Below, piece after piece: positions 18,307-28,735 of a DNA stretch of 64,000 nucleotides (position 1 is its first letter; each line of letters starts with the position of its first letter). The position numbers and the translations under genes are program-made. The DNA is from Niallia circulans. GTDB taxonomy: Bacteria; Bacillota; Bacilli; Bacillales; Cytobacillaceae. The notes beneath the pieces are model-generated. The model was given only the letters and a program-made list of their open reading frames with translations. It was not told where the DNA came from and did no database searches. Location: the NCBI RefSeq assembly GCF_007273535.1, contig NZ_RIBP01000004.1:3138001-3202000 (forward strand), read 5' to 3'.

Positions 18307-19001
18307 GCTTTAATAAGCAGAAAATGTGGGTTATTCATCAAATACTGATAACTCTCCGCTTTTAACTCTTTTAGTTTTGGTGTTGGCTGGAGCTCCTTTA
18401 TTGATATTAACGTGAAAGCCTTTGTTGTTTCATTGATTATATCTTGAAGGGGTCTCCGGTACATCGGAACCTCAAATTCTTTGCCTTGTTTATTCCAAAT
18501 ATCCGTTAGTGCTTCTGTTTCAAAATAGCATGCGTGTTCTGAAATTTTGATATCCATGAATGGATGATGGACAGAAAACAAAAACTCCCCGCCGCTTTTA
18601 AGAACTCTGCTAAATTCTGCAAACACCATAGTCCAATCTTGTAAATAATGGAGTGTCAATGAGCTGATAATCAAATCAAAGGAAGAATCACAAAAAGGCA
18701 GTGGTTTCTCTAAATCCAAGCACAATGCCTTTCCTCTGTCACCAATTCTTCGTTTTGTTGCCGCAATCATTTGCGGACTAATGTCGATAGCGGTAACATC
18801 AGCCCCTCGTAAAAGCAGTTTATTTGCATACCAGCCTGCTGCACAGCCTGCATCAAGAATTTTCTTGGCAGATAATTCTTTCTCTAATTCAGCCATCATT
18901 CCTGGCCGTTCGTATTGTGTATTATAAAAGCTAGAGTCATCAACTTGGTTTTCGTAAACAGTTGATAAAGAATCAAATACCGCTTGTATTTTCGCTTTCA
19001 T
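18297..19001 (-). CDS. Class I SAM-dependent methyltransferase
   Basis: 234 residues of the Methyltransf_11/25 type. Motif I is ILDAGCAAGWYAN (48-60) and the ribose-binding acid is in VTAIDIS. Motif IV is FDLIISSLTLHYL, and a GGEFLFSVHHP strand follows. The ATG at 19001 has AGGAGGG six bases upstream; the frame is open eight codons further. It is monocistronic. Such enzymes methylate small molecules or quinone-like compounds; the substrate cannot be told here. Confidence 0.85.
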   Translation of the reverse strand: MKAKIQAVFDSLSTVYENQVDDSSFYNTQYERPGMMAELEKELSAKKILDAGCAAGWYANKLLLRGADVTAIDISPQMIAATKRRIGDRGKALCLDLEKPLPFCDSSFDLIISSLTLHYLQDWTMVFAEFSRVLKSGGEFLFSVHHPFMDIKISEHACYFETEALTDIWNKQGKEFEVPMYRRPLQDIINETTKAFTLISIKELQPTPKLKELKAESYQYLMNNPHFLLIKAKN

Positions 19002-19074
19002 TTTTTCCCTCCTAATGCAATACATATCTTTGTGTATATTCTTTGTATATTGTTTACAATCCTTTTTCTACTGC

Positions 19075-19100
19075 AAAAAAAACCATGCAAAAGCATGGTT
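19075..19100 (-). terminator. Terminator of the large membrane protein gene
   Basis: Eight-pair stem AACCATGC/GCATGGTT with loop TTTT, followed on the minus strand by a run of T, 18 bases after the stop codon. Confidence 0.88.
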
Positions 19101-19118
19101 CGTAACATTTCGTGCGTA

Positions 19119-22100
19119 TTAACTCCATTTTGCCAAAACAGCAGCTATTTTCGTTTTCCACATCTTTATAAACAAAAGGACATTGTTGCCTCCCTTTTGC
19201 TTTTGCATTTCATAAAAGCTGGCTGCACCAATTAAAACACTGCCGGCAATGAGCAAGTATGCCCACCAAGGCATATTCCCCCAATATGGTCTTGTTTGCA
19301 AAAGGACATTTAAAAGGAGAACGCCTATCCCAATAAAGAAGTAGGATTTATACCGGAAATAAAAACCTCCTATAACGGATAGTAATGCTAAGCTCCCAAG
19401 AATTATCGCATCCATTATGTCAGATGTTTTTAACCCATCAATGATTAAGCATACCGCTGAGAATAGCAGAAAGATCCACTCTATTTTTATGATCAACTGC
19501 AGATGGTCAGACTTTAGTTTTTTACAAACCCATATCAAGATAAACCAAGGCAATAACAGCAGTTCCATGCGGAAGTAAATAGAAATTGGCAGTTCATCAA
19601 GCAATGTATAATACGGCTGCAGAAGGACGAACATGGCGGCTATCTTAGCTATCCAACTAGATTCCTTGGCCACTCTCCCCTTTTGTAAATAGATAGATAA
19701 AGCCAATAGAATACCTGGCGCTGCCTTCAACCATAATATATCTGTGTTTGTGAACAGCATAAAGACAAATGCAAAGAAGCCACTAGTACTATATAGATCT
19801 ACTGCAGTTAACCTGTCTTTTTCAAAGGTTACTAGTCTTCTGTATAAGCACATTCCTATCAGGATAAGTAGAGCCCCAAGTATCGCATAAAAGAAAAATC
19901 GCTCAGCTTGCAGAAAATCCTGTGCATACATAAGCCTTTCTGTACTGCAGAATAACAGCAGCATTGCTGGTGCAACCAAAAAGTGTTTTTTGTCCAAATA
20001 CATAAGCAGCAAGTAAATAGTCAAATAAAGTAGACTGATTAAAAATTCATAATAAGAGAATTCTGCTAATACGAGCCAAGAAACAATTCCTAGCAAACTA
20101 AACGGGATAAAAAACAGCAGTAATGATTTTTCGCTACGCCGTTTCTGGTACAAGCGCTGACATAATATAAGAATACTAGTATAAAGAAATGCTTGAGATA
20201 CTTCAGTACCGCCAACAAAGGCAAGATGCTTTTCGAATGCGAATATCATAAAAAACGACAGATAGGCTCCATAATGCATGAGTATTTTCACATATTTTTG
20301 TTTTATCATGTAAGCACTCACTGAATATGCAATAAAGCTGAACACAAAATGAATCATTGCGTTATTATAGTTAATTACAACATCCATTCCTAATGCCAGT
20401 AATAAATAAGTATGACCAAATGCTGCTAAAGGCAGCTTAAAGTCTTTATTTTTCATAAGTACTGTAGCTAATAACACTAGAATCCAGCCATAAAGGGCAC
20501 TTTTCTCGTAAAGCCAATCTGAAGAAGAAAACAGCAAATCAATCAAGGAAAAATAGCAGAAACACGTTACTGCAGTAATCAGCCATGGGACTGCTTTATC
20601 TCGTCGTAATCTATATAACAAGTAAAAAACAAAAATACCGCCAGCATAGACAGCTGTTCTTGCCATATCACTACTAGCTGTTGCTGTCACGGTTAACAGT
20701 ACTGCCGCCATATACATAAATTGACTAATATAGAACCCGTTTTTTCCCATTCCTTCATCTTTTCTTTGATACCATTTGCTTAATGCTAATATGCTAATAC
20801 TAGCTAAAGCAACAGAAACGAAAGACCCTAACTCTTGCAGACTTTGTATAGCTGAAAACAATGCGATAAACGCAACACTATAAACAATCGGGATGATTAA
20901 ATTTAATAGTGTAAAGCCTGTTATTTCTACGTTTTTCCTCTTTATATATAATAAGGTGAATCCAAGGAGGAAAAGCATAAAGCATACTTCCCATCCGCCA
21001 AAGAAAAACATCCCGTTTCCATACGTACATATAACCATAATACTAATCGTAACATCGCTTGAGCTTCTTTTTATCACTTGCAGCATAGGAACCTTATTAA
21101 ATAGACATAACACAAGCAATAAAAGAAAGGCAATACTATAACTGACCACTAATAAGCTGTGAAGATCGGTAACCAGATTCCATTTTAACGCAAGCTGCCA
21201 AATGCTTCCTCCCCATAATACGGCAGGCAAATACGGAATAATCCGTGTATGAAGATGTTTTGTTAAGTATACAAATTGTGCTCCAAGCAGCAGTAATGTT
21301 ATCGCGATAATATATGAACCGCTCCAAACAAACTCTAGCCGAAAAACAGCACTGTAAATAAGACTTGCCAGACCAATCGCGATACTTGTATGCTCCCACG
21401 TTTTCTTCAAGTTCATTTCCTTTTTCACTGTGGCTAGGAAAAGAAAGACACCCGCAAAAGCAACAAAGGCCAACGGCATCCAGTCAGACAGAAATTCGTA
21501 AGAGAAAAGCTGATAAACTCCTGCACTAGCAGTCACTGTTACCAAGAAATGAACGTTTTTCTTGTTTGTTTCAAGGAGGAAAAGGAAGTAGACAGCACTC
21601 ATCAACAAGAAATTCCAGCCTTGAAATAGTGAAGATTCATAGAAAAAGCTGATGAATAATGTTGTCACAACCATGTGTACGAGCGTATAAACAGGCAGGA
21701 GACGAAGATAACCACTTAACCAGGCTTTTCTGTATCTTGCCATAAACAGAATAATCAAGAAATTAAAGATAACCATTATTAATGTGAACACATCAAGCGG
21801 TAAGGACAATGCTAATACCACAAAGGCAACAGTTGACGAAAACGCCGTTAATGCTGATACGCGGAAAAAAGTTGAATCCATTCTTTTTGCCAATTGGTGA
21901 TATACAAGCACAAGAACTGTTCCCGCGATTGCCCCAAACAGATAGCTCCCTTGCCCTTCATATGACAAATAAAACCCTGCTAAATGAAAGAAACTGACGG
22001 AAACAAACCCAATAGGCAGAAATAATCCGCCAAGTACAGTAAAGGCGAAAGCTGTTTTTTCTATTTTTACAACATTTTTTGCGATAAAGCCAAATCCAAA

Positions 22101-22472
22101 AAACAAAATAGAGACAAAGAAAATACTTGCTGCCTTCATCCAGCCTGCCATTGTGCTCCAATTGCTAGTTGCGACAAACAGGCCACCAAGCAACAGCAAA
22201 AAAACACCAAGATACAATAGGTAAGAAATATTCCGTTCACGCATCTCTTCCTTGCTACGGACTTTTTTGATTTTTAGCTCCTTTTCAGGAACTTCTTTTT
22301 GTTTTAATATATGCTTTTGATGTGTTGCTTCTTTCTGCGGTAAAACAGCTGCTGCTTCTGTATCATGGACATAGCTCTTATACCCGGAAAAAACTTCATC
22401 ATATGTTTGAGAACGTATGTATTCTTGCTCTTTAAGCAGTTTCAGCTTTGTCAAAAATGAATTTTCAGTCAT
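19119..22472 (-). CDS. Very large polytopic membrane protein, N-terminus DUF2157-like
   Basis: 1117 residues. A charged N-terminal cytoplasmic part of about 80 residues is followed by some 28-32 hydrophobic segments to the end, an exceptional number. The first membrane pair (ISYLLYLGVFLLLLGGLFVA and beyond, about 81-130) looks like the DUF2157 type seen in other Bacillus membrane proteins. No transport, redox or glycosyltransferase motif is visible, and basic residues recur between segments. The ATG has AAGGGG upstream. The gene is monocistronic with its own terminator. Function is unknown; a sensor or a polymer-handling protein are guesses only. Confidence 0.75.
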   Translation of the reverse strand: MTENSFLTKLKLLKEQEYIRSQTYDEVFSGYKSYVHDTEAAAVLPQKEATHQKHILKQKEVPEKELKIKKVRSKEEMRERNISYLLYLGVFLLLLGGLFVATSNWSTMAGWMKAASIFFVSILFFGFGFIAKNVVKIEKTAFAFTVLGGLFLPIGFVSVSFFHLAGFYLSYEGQGSYLFGAIAGTVLVLVYHQLAKRMDSTFFRVSALTAFSSTVAFVVLALSLPLDVFTLIMVIFNFLIILFMARYRKAWLSGYLRLLPVYTLVHMVVTTLFISFFYESSLFQGWNFLLMSAVYFLFLLETNKKNVHFLVTVTASAGVYQLFSYEFLSDWMPLAFVAFAGVFLFLATVKKEMNLKKTWEHTSIAIGLASLIYSAVFRLEFVWSGSYIIAITLLLLGAQFVYLTKHLHTRIIPYLPAVLWGGSIWQLALKWNLVTDLHSLLVVSYSIAFLLLLVLCLFNKVPMLQVIKRSSSDVTISIMVICTYGNGMFFFGGWEVCFMLFLLGFTLLYIKRKNVEITGFTLLNLIIPIVYSVAFIALFSAIQSLQELGSFVSVALASISILALSKWYQRKDEGMGKNGFYISQFMYMAAVLLTVTATASSDMARTAVYAGGIFVFYLLYRLRRDKAVPWLITAVTCFCYFSLIDLLFSSSDWLYEKSALYGWILVLLATVLMKNKDFKLPLAAFGHTYLLLALGMDVVINYNNAMIHFVFSFIAYSVSAYMIKQKYVKILMHYGAYLSFFMIFAFEKHLAFVGGTEVSQAFLYTSILILCQRLYQKRRSEKSLLLFFIPFSLLGIVSWLVLAEFSYYEFLISLLYLTIYLLLMYLDKKHFLVAPAMLLLFCSTERLMYAQDFLQAERFFFYAILGALLILIGMCLYRRLVTFEKDRLTAVDLYSTSGFFAFVFMLFTNTDILWLKAAPGILLALSIYLQKGRVAKESSWIAKIAAMFVLLQPYYTLLDELPISIYFRMELLLLPWFILIWVCKKLKSDHLQLIIKIEWIFLLFSAVCLIIDGLKTSDIMDAIILGSLALLSVIGGFYFRYKSYFFIGIGVLLLNVLLQTRPYWGNMPWWAYLLIAGSVLIGAASFYEMQKQKGGNNVLLFIKMWKTKIAAVLAKWS

Positions 22473-22560
22473 TCACCATAACCCCTTATGATAATATTGT
22501 ACATAATGTGTAATTTTACATTATTTATTAATAAATTTCAATAATATGTACAAAAGTAAT

Positions 22561-22591
22561 AAAAAAACTGCCGGCATATATAGCCCAGCAG
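22561..22591 (-). terminator. Terminator of helD
   Basis: Stem CTGCTGG/CCGGCAG (one G-U pair) with a loop of about 10 bases, then TTTTTTT on the minus strand, 10 bases past the helD stop codon. Confidence 0.7.
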
Positions 22592-22601
22592 CAAAAGAAC
22601 G

Positions 22602-24920
22602 CTAATTTGATATTTTTTTCAACCTAAATGCTTCTTTATCAATATTATCTAAGAACGGATTAGGAATATTTTCTTGCTTATATACATAAAGCTCATGCAT
22701 CGCTCTTGTGCATGCCGTGTAGAACAGCTCTTTTTCCATTTCATTCACATAAACCGAGCTATTATATAAAATAACAGCATCGAACTCAATTCCCTTTGCT
22801 AAATAGGCAGGAACTACTGATATTCCCTTTTCATAAGAGATTGTTCCCTTTTCCAATAAACGGACACCACCAGAGCCTTTTAACGATTCATACACTTCGA
22901 TGCTTTCCTTTTGTGTTTTGCATATAATGGCGATGGTTTTATTACCACTTTCCTTTAAATGCTGCAAATCTTCTTCAATATGGGCCAAAATCGTTTTTTC
23001 ATTAGGTACTTCTATAACCAACGGCTTATTTCCATGACGGTTAAACGGCTCTATTTCATCACCATTATGTGCCATGCTTCTTGTGAATTCAATAATTTCA
23101 CTAGTGGAACGATAGCTTTTTGTTAACGTTATTTTCTCCACATCTTCATCCGATCCATCTCTTAAAAACTCATCATTTCCATGTGCAAAGATAGCTTGAT
23201 TTAAGTCACCTAAAAAAGTCATTTTGCTGTATGGGAAGAGCTTCTTTATATAGCTTATTTGGAATGCTGAATAATCCTGTGCCTCATCTATAAATACTTG
23301 CCGAATACCTGTACTTGCTTTTTTCCCCTCCAGCATATCCTTTAAATAAGCGAATGCTGTCGCATCCTCATTCCATAAAATCCTCTGCTCGAGATTAACA
23401 ATAGTCGAATTCACCAGGCTGGTCCACTTATCACCTGACAGCTCATCTGGTCTTTTGTCAAAGGCATTTTTGTATATTTGCCCATAATCAATAAATCGCA
23501 AATTTTTAATGCCCTTATAAATAGACTTGAAACGCTTATTCACAATAACCTTCCGAAGAACAACTTCTTCCTTATCAAAGTAAGCAAATTCATCGTCATC
23601 ACCGTTATTTTTCTGGGCTGCTTTAAAGGCACTTAAATAATCTTCCTTATCAAGCAGCATCATTTCCTCTTCGACCCAAGACTGTTTTCTTTCTGCTTTA
23701 GCATGCTTTCTCATCTCTGATTGGGCCCAATCCTTTAAGCTCTGCATCCGATTTGGAATGGTGATGTGATCATCCAACTCATAGAATTTCCTTGCTAATT
23801 CCTCTTTCGAAATCAGCACCTTCTTGCGGAAGGTAATATTTTTAAACACAATACCATTCTTTGATAAACCCTCCATGAATTCATCCAGATGCTCCTTGAA
23901 TGCAAGACTGCTTTTATATTGAATAGCTGCTAGACGAAGCTTACTGCTTTGTTCATCCTCATCAGAAAGAAGTGCTTCTAACTGAGCAAAAGGATCTTCT
24001 ACATCAAATGATTTCCCGACCCTATTAAGAATATATTCATGCCATGTTGTCTGCTGCATATTCTCTTCCCCAAGCTCTGGCAGCACTGTCGATACATAGC
24101 TGTTGAATAATGGGTTTGGCGAAAAGAGCATAATGTTATCAGATTTAAGCGTATCACGATGTCTGTATAACAAAAATGCGACCCTTTGCAGTGCTGCAGA
24201 GGTTTTTCCGCTCCCTGCCACGCCCTGGACAATTAAATATTTACTTGTTTCATTACGGATGATTTTATTCTGTTCCTTTTGAATTGTCGCTACAATGCTT
24301 TTCATCATCGAACTAGCATTTGTCCCAAGCACCTCAAGCAGCAGTTCATCACCGATTGTAACACCTGTATCAAAGAGATTAAGAATTTTCCCTTCTCTGA
24401 TTAGAAATTGTCTTTTTAACAGAAGTTCACCGTCAATTTTCCCTTCTGGTGTCTTGTAAGAGGCATCACCTGGTGAATAGTCATAATAAACACTTGAAAT
24501 AGGTGCTCTCCAATCGTAAATATAGAAATTTTCATCATTTTGATCCATAAAAGACGTTATCCCTATATATATTGCCTCCGCATCCTCCTGTTCTTCCTTA
24601 AAGTCAATCCTTCCAAAATACGGTGAATACTTTAATTTCTCTAACGTTTTTAACTGTTTATGTATTAGCCCGATATTTCGCTCGCGTTCGCCTAATAGCT
24701 CTGCCTGCTGTCTGAGACTTATATGCGTTTCGAGCACATCATCCGGTTCATCAAAGTTAACTGTTACATCTTCCCAGAACGTTTCACGAAGATGCCCTGC
24801 ATCACCGCCAACATCTTTTTTATTCATTTCTAATTTATTTATTTTTTTGCTAATTTCCTGAATGACCATATTTGCTCTTTGCTGTTCTTTTGAAATCTCT
24901 TCTAGGTCCTTTTTGCTCAT
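22602..24920 (-). CDS. helD: RNA polymerase recycling ATPase HelD (UvrD-like)
   Basis: 772 residues, the same size as B. subtilis HelD (774). An N-terminal coiled coil (about 1-95) enters the secondary channel of RNA polymerase in known structures. Walker A is GVAGSGKT (233-240), motif II is FIDEAQDYS, and KSYRST is a UvrD-like motif IV. HelD removes stalled RNA polymerase from DNA after transcription, and in some Gram-positives it contributes to rifampicin tolerance. The ATG has AAGGAGTGG upstream. It is monocistronic. Confidence 0.93.
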   Translation of the reverse strand: MSKKDLEEISKEQQRANMVIQEISKKINKLEMNKKDVGGDAGHLRETFWEDVTVNFDEPDDVLETHISLRQQAELLGERERNIGLIHKQLKTLEKLKYSPYFGRIDFKEEQEDAEAIYIGITSFMDQNDENFYIYDWRAPISSVYYDYSPGDASYKTPEGKIDGELLLKRQFLIREGKILNLFDTGVTIGDELLLEVLGTNASSMMKSIVATIQKEQNKIIRNETSKYLIVQGVAGSGKTSAALQRVAFLLYRHRDTLKSDNIMLFSPNPLFNSYVSTVLPELGEENMQQTTWHEYILNRVGKSFDVEDPFAQLEALLSDEDEQSSKLRLAAIQYKSSLAFKEHLDEFMEGLSKNGIVFKNITFRKKVLISKEELARKFYELDDHITIPNRMQSLKDWAQSEMRKHAKAERKQSWVEEEMMLLDKEDYLSAFKAAQKNNGDDDEFAYFDKEEVVLRKVIVNKRFKSIYKGIKNLRFIDYGQIYKNAFDKRPDELSGDKWTSLVNSTIVNLEQRILWNEDATAFAYLKDMLEGKKASTGIRQVFIDEAQDYSAFQISYIKKLFPYSKMTFLGDLNQAIFAHGNDEFLRDGSDEDVEKITLTKSYRSTSEIIEFTRSMAHNGDEIEPFNRHGNKPLVIEVPNEKTILAHIEEDLQHLKESGNKTIAIICKTQKESIEVYESLKGSGGVRLLEKGTISYEKGISVVPAYLAKGIEFDAVILYNSSVYVNEMEKELFYTACTRAMHELYVYKQENIPNPFLDNIDKEAFRLKKISN

Positions 24921-25067
24921 GTTTTTTTACCACTCCTTGTACGTTACTATTTGACAAGCAGGAATTTTTATGATAGTATAATATTAGGTTATTATAAATA
25001 TTTTACGAATGTTAATATTTATAACTTTTCAAGTATACCATAAACACAATTACATATCTATAAAATC

Positions 25068-25092
25068 ATCCCATGCTTTATTAGCATGGGAT
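25068..25092. terminator. Terminator of the leftward MFS gene
   Basis: Nine-pair stem ATCCCATGC/GCATGGGAT with a seven-base loop. Both sides carry T-rich tails (TTTTTT on plus, GATTTTAT on minus). It lies 31 bases past the MFS stop codon. Confidence 0.65.
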
Positions 25093-25122
25093 TTTTTATG
25101 TTTTCTTAAAGACGATAATACC

Positions 25123-26376
25123 TTATCCGATCTTTGCCACTTTGCTTTTCAAAGGAAGTGTATCCTTTCTTTTTAAGTATACGTAGTAAGCAAAGAAAGA
25201 TACACCACTTAACGCCCGCATAACAGATGAAATATTCATTGCACTATATATATTCGTCATTTCCAGCAAAACAACACCGAACTGTGGTGCCGCAAATGCG
25301 ACGAGTGCCAACAAGATATTGTAATTAGAAATGCTTTGACTTCTGGATTCCTCTTTTGTACTGTCTAATAGCTGATTGAACAACAACAATACAGTTCCGG
25401 AAACGAACAGCCCTGCCAACAAATTGACAGCAACAATATACGGCAGGTTAGTCGACAGCACCGTCATAAACGGAGTAGTTGCCATTCCTATTGAAACGAG
25501 AACAAGCATTTTAGAATGGCTATGCTTTTCTGCCATCCTTCCCCACCATTTAAAGCTGACAATTTGTCCTATTGAATTGGCTACCGCAAAAAGACTTACC
25601 CATAATCCTGTTGCTCCAGCGTACTTGATTTGATAAATGCTGAACAGTGACCAGCACATTTGCCAAGCAAAATTAAAAAACAGGCTGCATAAAAGAAAAT
25701 ATAAAAAAGGTTTATGCTTAAAAACAGACAAGCCGAACAAAGTACTCTTACTAGCTGCCACTCTTTCCTTTTGTGGTTCAATATGTTTTTTTAAATAGGT
25801 TATTTCTAATAACCCACATATAAAAGCGAATATAAATAACAGCTGGTATGGCAAAGGATTACCTGCGTCAAATAACTGCAGGAATAAACCGACAATGAAG
25901 GTTGAAATCATTGCTACAACGGTCATCACTTTATTACGTGTACTAAAAAACACATTTCTTCTCTGCTCTGAAACGATATCTGCAATCAATGCTTGCCAGC
26001 TTAGATTGGCAAAGGAAAACGGTAAATTCATCAGTGCTACAAGCAAAATGAATGTCCAGCTTTGCATAGAATCAGGCAGAAAAACAACAAGCGCCATGGC
26101 AAGTAAAAATATTCTTGCCATCAGAAAAGAATACACTGTAAACATCTTTTTACTTTGAAGCTTATTCATAATGATGGAACCGAGAATCATTGCAAACATC
26201 CCAACAAATTGCGGCAATGATCCAATTAAGCCGAGCTCATAATTCGAAACACCAAGAACACTTATAGCGAAAAGAGGAAAATAATTATTAGATATATTAA
26301 GAATTAATGTTGTGTAAACACCATTCTTAATGCTCCATTTTTCATTAACACTATTTACCTGTTCGTGCTCATCCAT
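25123..26376 (-). CDS. MFS transporter of unknown substrate
   Basis: 417 residues with about 12 hydrophobic segments and a short acidic N-terminus. The cytoplasmic loop after segment 2 reads MNKLQSKKMF, a poor match to motif A, and the equivalent loop in the second half is GRMAEKHSHSKM. It has no drug-antiporter motif C. It resembles uncharacterised Bacillus MFS proteins. It is flanked by long non-coding gaps and does not belong to an evident operon, so no substrate can be proposed. Confidence 0.75.
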   Translation of the reverse strand: MDEHEQVNSVNEKWSIKNGVYTTLILNISNNYFPLFAISVLGVSNYELGLIGSLPQFVGMFAMILGSIIMNKLQSKKMFTVYSFLMARIFLLAMALVVFLPDSMQSWTFILLVALMNLPFSFANLSWQALIADIVSEQRRNVFFSTRNKVMTVVAMISTFIVGLFLQLFDAGNPLPYQLLFIFAFICGLLEITYLKKHIEPQKERVAASKSTLFGLSVFKHKPFLYFLLCSLFFNFAWQMCWSLFSIYQIKYAGATGLWVSLFAVANSIGQIVSFKWWGRMAEKHSHSKMLVLVSIGMATTPFMTVLSTNLPYIVAVNLLAGLFVSGTVLLLFNQLLDSTKEESRSQSISNYNILLALVAFAAPQFGVVLLEMTNIYSAMNISSVMRALSGVSFFAYYVYLKRKDTLPLKSKVAKIG

Positions 26377-26716
26377 TTGTTAATCATCCATCCTTTTTTA
26401 TTCTTATTTTCATTGTTAACCGAATAATACGAAAATTATTTCGAATTCTGAACTTTTTTCCAATAGTAATATTACTCCCTTCTATTAGCGGTTACAAGCT
26501 TTTTTTTGAAAATTTACAGTACTTTTTTTTCGCTGTTAAACAGGTCGTTTATTGAATAAAAAAGCTCGTTTTAGTTTTTAAAAAAGGAGCTTTAAATTCC
26601 GGATAAATAAATTGATATTAACGTGATAGGAACACTTTAACTGTGATGCAATTTGGTTTTAGCCCTTTTCATATGAAATTTCACTGCTGCGGCTCACCGA
26701 TTTGCAGGCAAAAGAA
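26377..26716. other. Non-coding gap, nothing recognised
   Basis: About 340 AT-rich bases between two leftward genes. A short inverted pair AAAGCTC/GAGCTTT (about 26551-26593) is the only structure I see. I found no promoter I would defend and no small ORF with a ribosome site. Confidence 0.5.
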
Positions 26717-26745
26717 AAGCTGCTTACCGAGTTGGTAAGCAGCTT
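26717..26745 (-). terminator. Terminator of the LtaS gene
   Basis: Perfect 12-pair stem AAGCTGCTTACC/GGTAAGCAGCTT, loop of five, followed on the minus strand by TTTTCTTTT. Confidence 0.92.
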
Positions 26746-26749
26746 CTTA

Positions 26750-28735
26750 TTATTCGCCAGTTTCTGTTTCTGATTTTGTATCTGTTGCAGGGTCAGTTGT
26801 GGAGTCATCACCGTTTTTTACATAGCTGTAATCGTCTCGATTAATCGGTGTGAATCCTTTTGGTGTATAGAAACGAAGTAAGTCTTTACTTACGATTGAA
26901 TCAGATGTTTGCAGCTCTGCAGCAGCATTTTCAGCTTGCTTCGTACATTGAGCAGCATCTAATAAATCACCATTGTTTGTATCATAGCAATTATCTCCGA
27001 TTTTTGTTACTGTCGGTGATACATAATCTCCGTTACGGAAAGGAATTGTTTCACGATGATCTTTTGATAGCAAATCAGATCCAATTTGCAGATAGTCCTT
27101 CGTATCAACACCTAACAAATGAAGAACTGTCGGCATAACATCGACGTCACCGCCATACTCGCTGACAACCTTGCCTTCCATGCCAGGAACATGGATAAAC
27201 AATGGAACACGTTGCAATTGAGAATTCATTAATGGTGTTATTTCATCAACCCCCATTACCTTCGCCATTGCAGTATTGTGGTTTTCAGAAATTCCGTAGT
27301 GGTCTCCATACATTACAACCATAGTATTGTCATCCAGACCTGATTCCTTCAAGTAGCTGAAGAATTCCTTAATAGACTCGTCAAGATAATGTGCTGATTG
27401 GAAATAATCGTTAACAACGGAATCGCCAAAGTCACCAGCAGGGAAATCTGTATCCCCTTCATCCATTTCAAATGGATGGTGGTTAGACAATGTTATGAAC
27501 TTCGCATAAAACGGCTGTTGAAGTGATTCCAATAACGGCATACTTTCCTTGAAGAAAGGAATATCTTTCATCCCGTAGTTCTTTGTGTTTTCTTCAGACA
27601 TGTCATAGTATTCTGCATCAAAGAAATAATCATATCCAATTGATTTATACATTTCGTTTCTGTTCCAGAATGTCTTGTAGTTACCATGGAAAGCTGCAGA
27701 CACATAACCCTTTGTTTTCAGGATAGCTGGAGCAGATTGTAATGTGTTTTGTGCTTTATTAACAAAAACAGACCCTTGTGACATCCCGTACAAGGAATTA
27801 TCCATCATAAATTCAGCATCAGATGTTTTACCCTGACCTGTTTGGTGGAAGAAATTCTCAAAGTAAAGTGTGTCTTGTTTACCTACAAGAGAATTCAAGA
27901 ACGGTGTTACCTCTTCACCATTTAGCTTGTAATTAATGATAAAGCTTTGCAGTGATTCAAGTGAGATATAAACGACATTTTTTCCTTCTGCCTCTCCATA
28001 ATAAACGGAATTTGGCTCAGCAAAATTGGCATTAATATAGTTTTGAACCTCTGTAATGTCACTGCTGTCCGCAAGAGCTCGTTGGCTTTCAGAGCGAGCA
28101 TTTTGCACGACATCATAGACTGTGAAGTTGTATGCACCCAGATATTTAACTAAGTAGTTGCGGTCAAATGATCTGCTTAAAAGCTGTGGACGATCTGCTT
28201 CTGCAAGGCCAAGGTTAATGATAAACACAAGGATTGCTAATGCGAATACAGATTTAGCGGCTCGGCGATTTTTTTGAACTTTAGGTTTATAAACCTTCGT
28301 TGCCAGCAATACTATTAGTACGATGACATCAAGGAAATAAAGAATATCGGTAAAACGCATTAGCGAATTTATACTGTCGCTAAGCTGTCCGCCATTCACC
28401 TTAACCTGCATAACAACAGGAACAGTGATAAAGTCTGTAAAGAAGCGGTAATAAACGATATTAGCATAAAGCAATGCGGACATGATTCCGCTGATGACAA
28501 CAATCATAATTGATTGAGCCTTCCCCTTAATGAACAAAGCAAGTCCAATAAAGAACAAGGCAGAGCTTAACGGGTTTAAGAACAAAAGGAACTGCTGAAG
28601 TGCACCCTCAACGCCAAGGCTGAACTCAACCTTGTAAGCAATATACGTTTTCATCCAAAATAAAATAATGGCGATTAAAAAGAAAGAAGAATGTTTAGAG
28701 AAAAATTTCTTCATTAATTCTGCTGTACCTTTCAA
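26750..28735 (-). CDS. ltaS: Lipoteichoic acid synthase family protein
   Basis: Polymerises glycerol phosphate from phosphatidylglycerol onto a membrane anchor outside the cell. Its 661 residues comprise five N-terminal membrane segments (to about 175) and an extracellular sulfatase-like domain. The catalytic threonine is T304 in GQGKTSDAEF, a metal ligand is E260 in SLES, and YGDHYG is in the later metal site. An ALA motif at 220-222 sits where S. aureus LtaS is cut by signal peptidase. The C-terminus is rich in Asp, Glu and Thr. The TTG start has GAGGTG upstream. Bacillus has several paralogues, so LtaS rather than YqgS or YfnI is not certain. Confidence 0.88.
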   Translation of the reverse strand: MKGTAELMKKFFSKHSSFFLIAIILFWMKTYIAYKVEFSLGVEGALQQFLLFLNPLSSALFFIGLALFIKGKAQSIMIVVISGIMSALLYANIVYYRFFTDFITVPVVMQVKVNGGQLSDSINSLMRFTDILYFLDVIVLIVLLATKVYKPKVQKNRRAAKSVFALAILVFIINLGLAEADRPQLLSRSFDRNYLVKYLGAYNFTVYDVVQNARSESQRALADSSDITEVQNYINANFAEPNSVYYGEAEGKNVVYISLESLQSFIINYKLNGEEVTPFLNSLVGKQDTLYFENFFHQTGQGKTSDAEFMMDNSLYGMSQGSVFVNKAQNTLQSAPAILKTKGYVSAAFHGNYKTFWNRNEMYKSIGYDYFFDAEYYDMSEENTKNYGMKDIPFFKESMPLLESLQQPFYAKFITLSNHHPFEMDEGDTDFPAGDFGDSVVNDYFQSAHYLDESIKEFFSYLKESGLDDNTMVVMYGDHYGISENHNTAMAKVMGVDEITPLMNSQLQRVPLFIHVPGMEGKVVSEYGGDVDVMPTVLHLLGVDTKDYLQIGSDLLSKDHRETIPFRNGDYVSPTVTKIGDNCYDTNNGDLLDAAQCTKQAENAAAELQTSDSIVSKDLLRFYTPKGFTPINRDDYSYVKNGDDSTTDPATDTKSETETGE

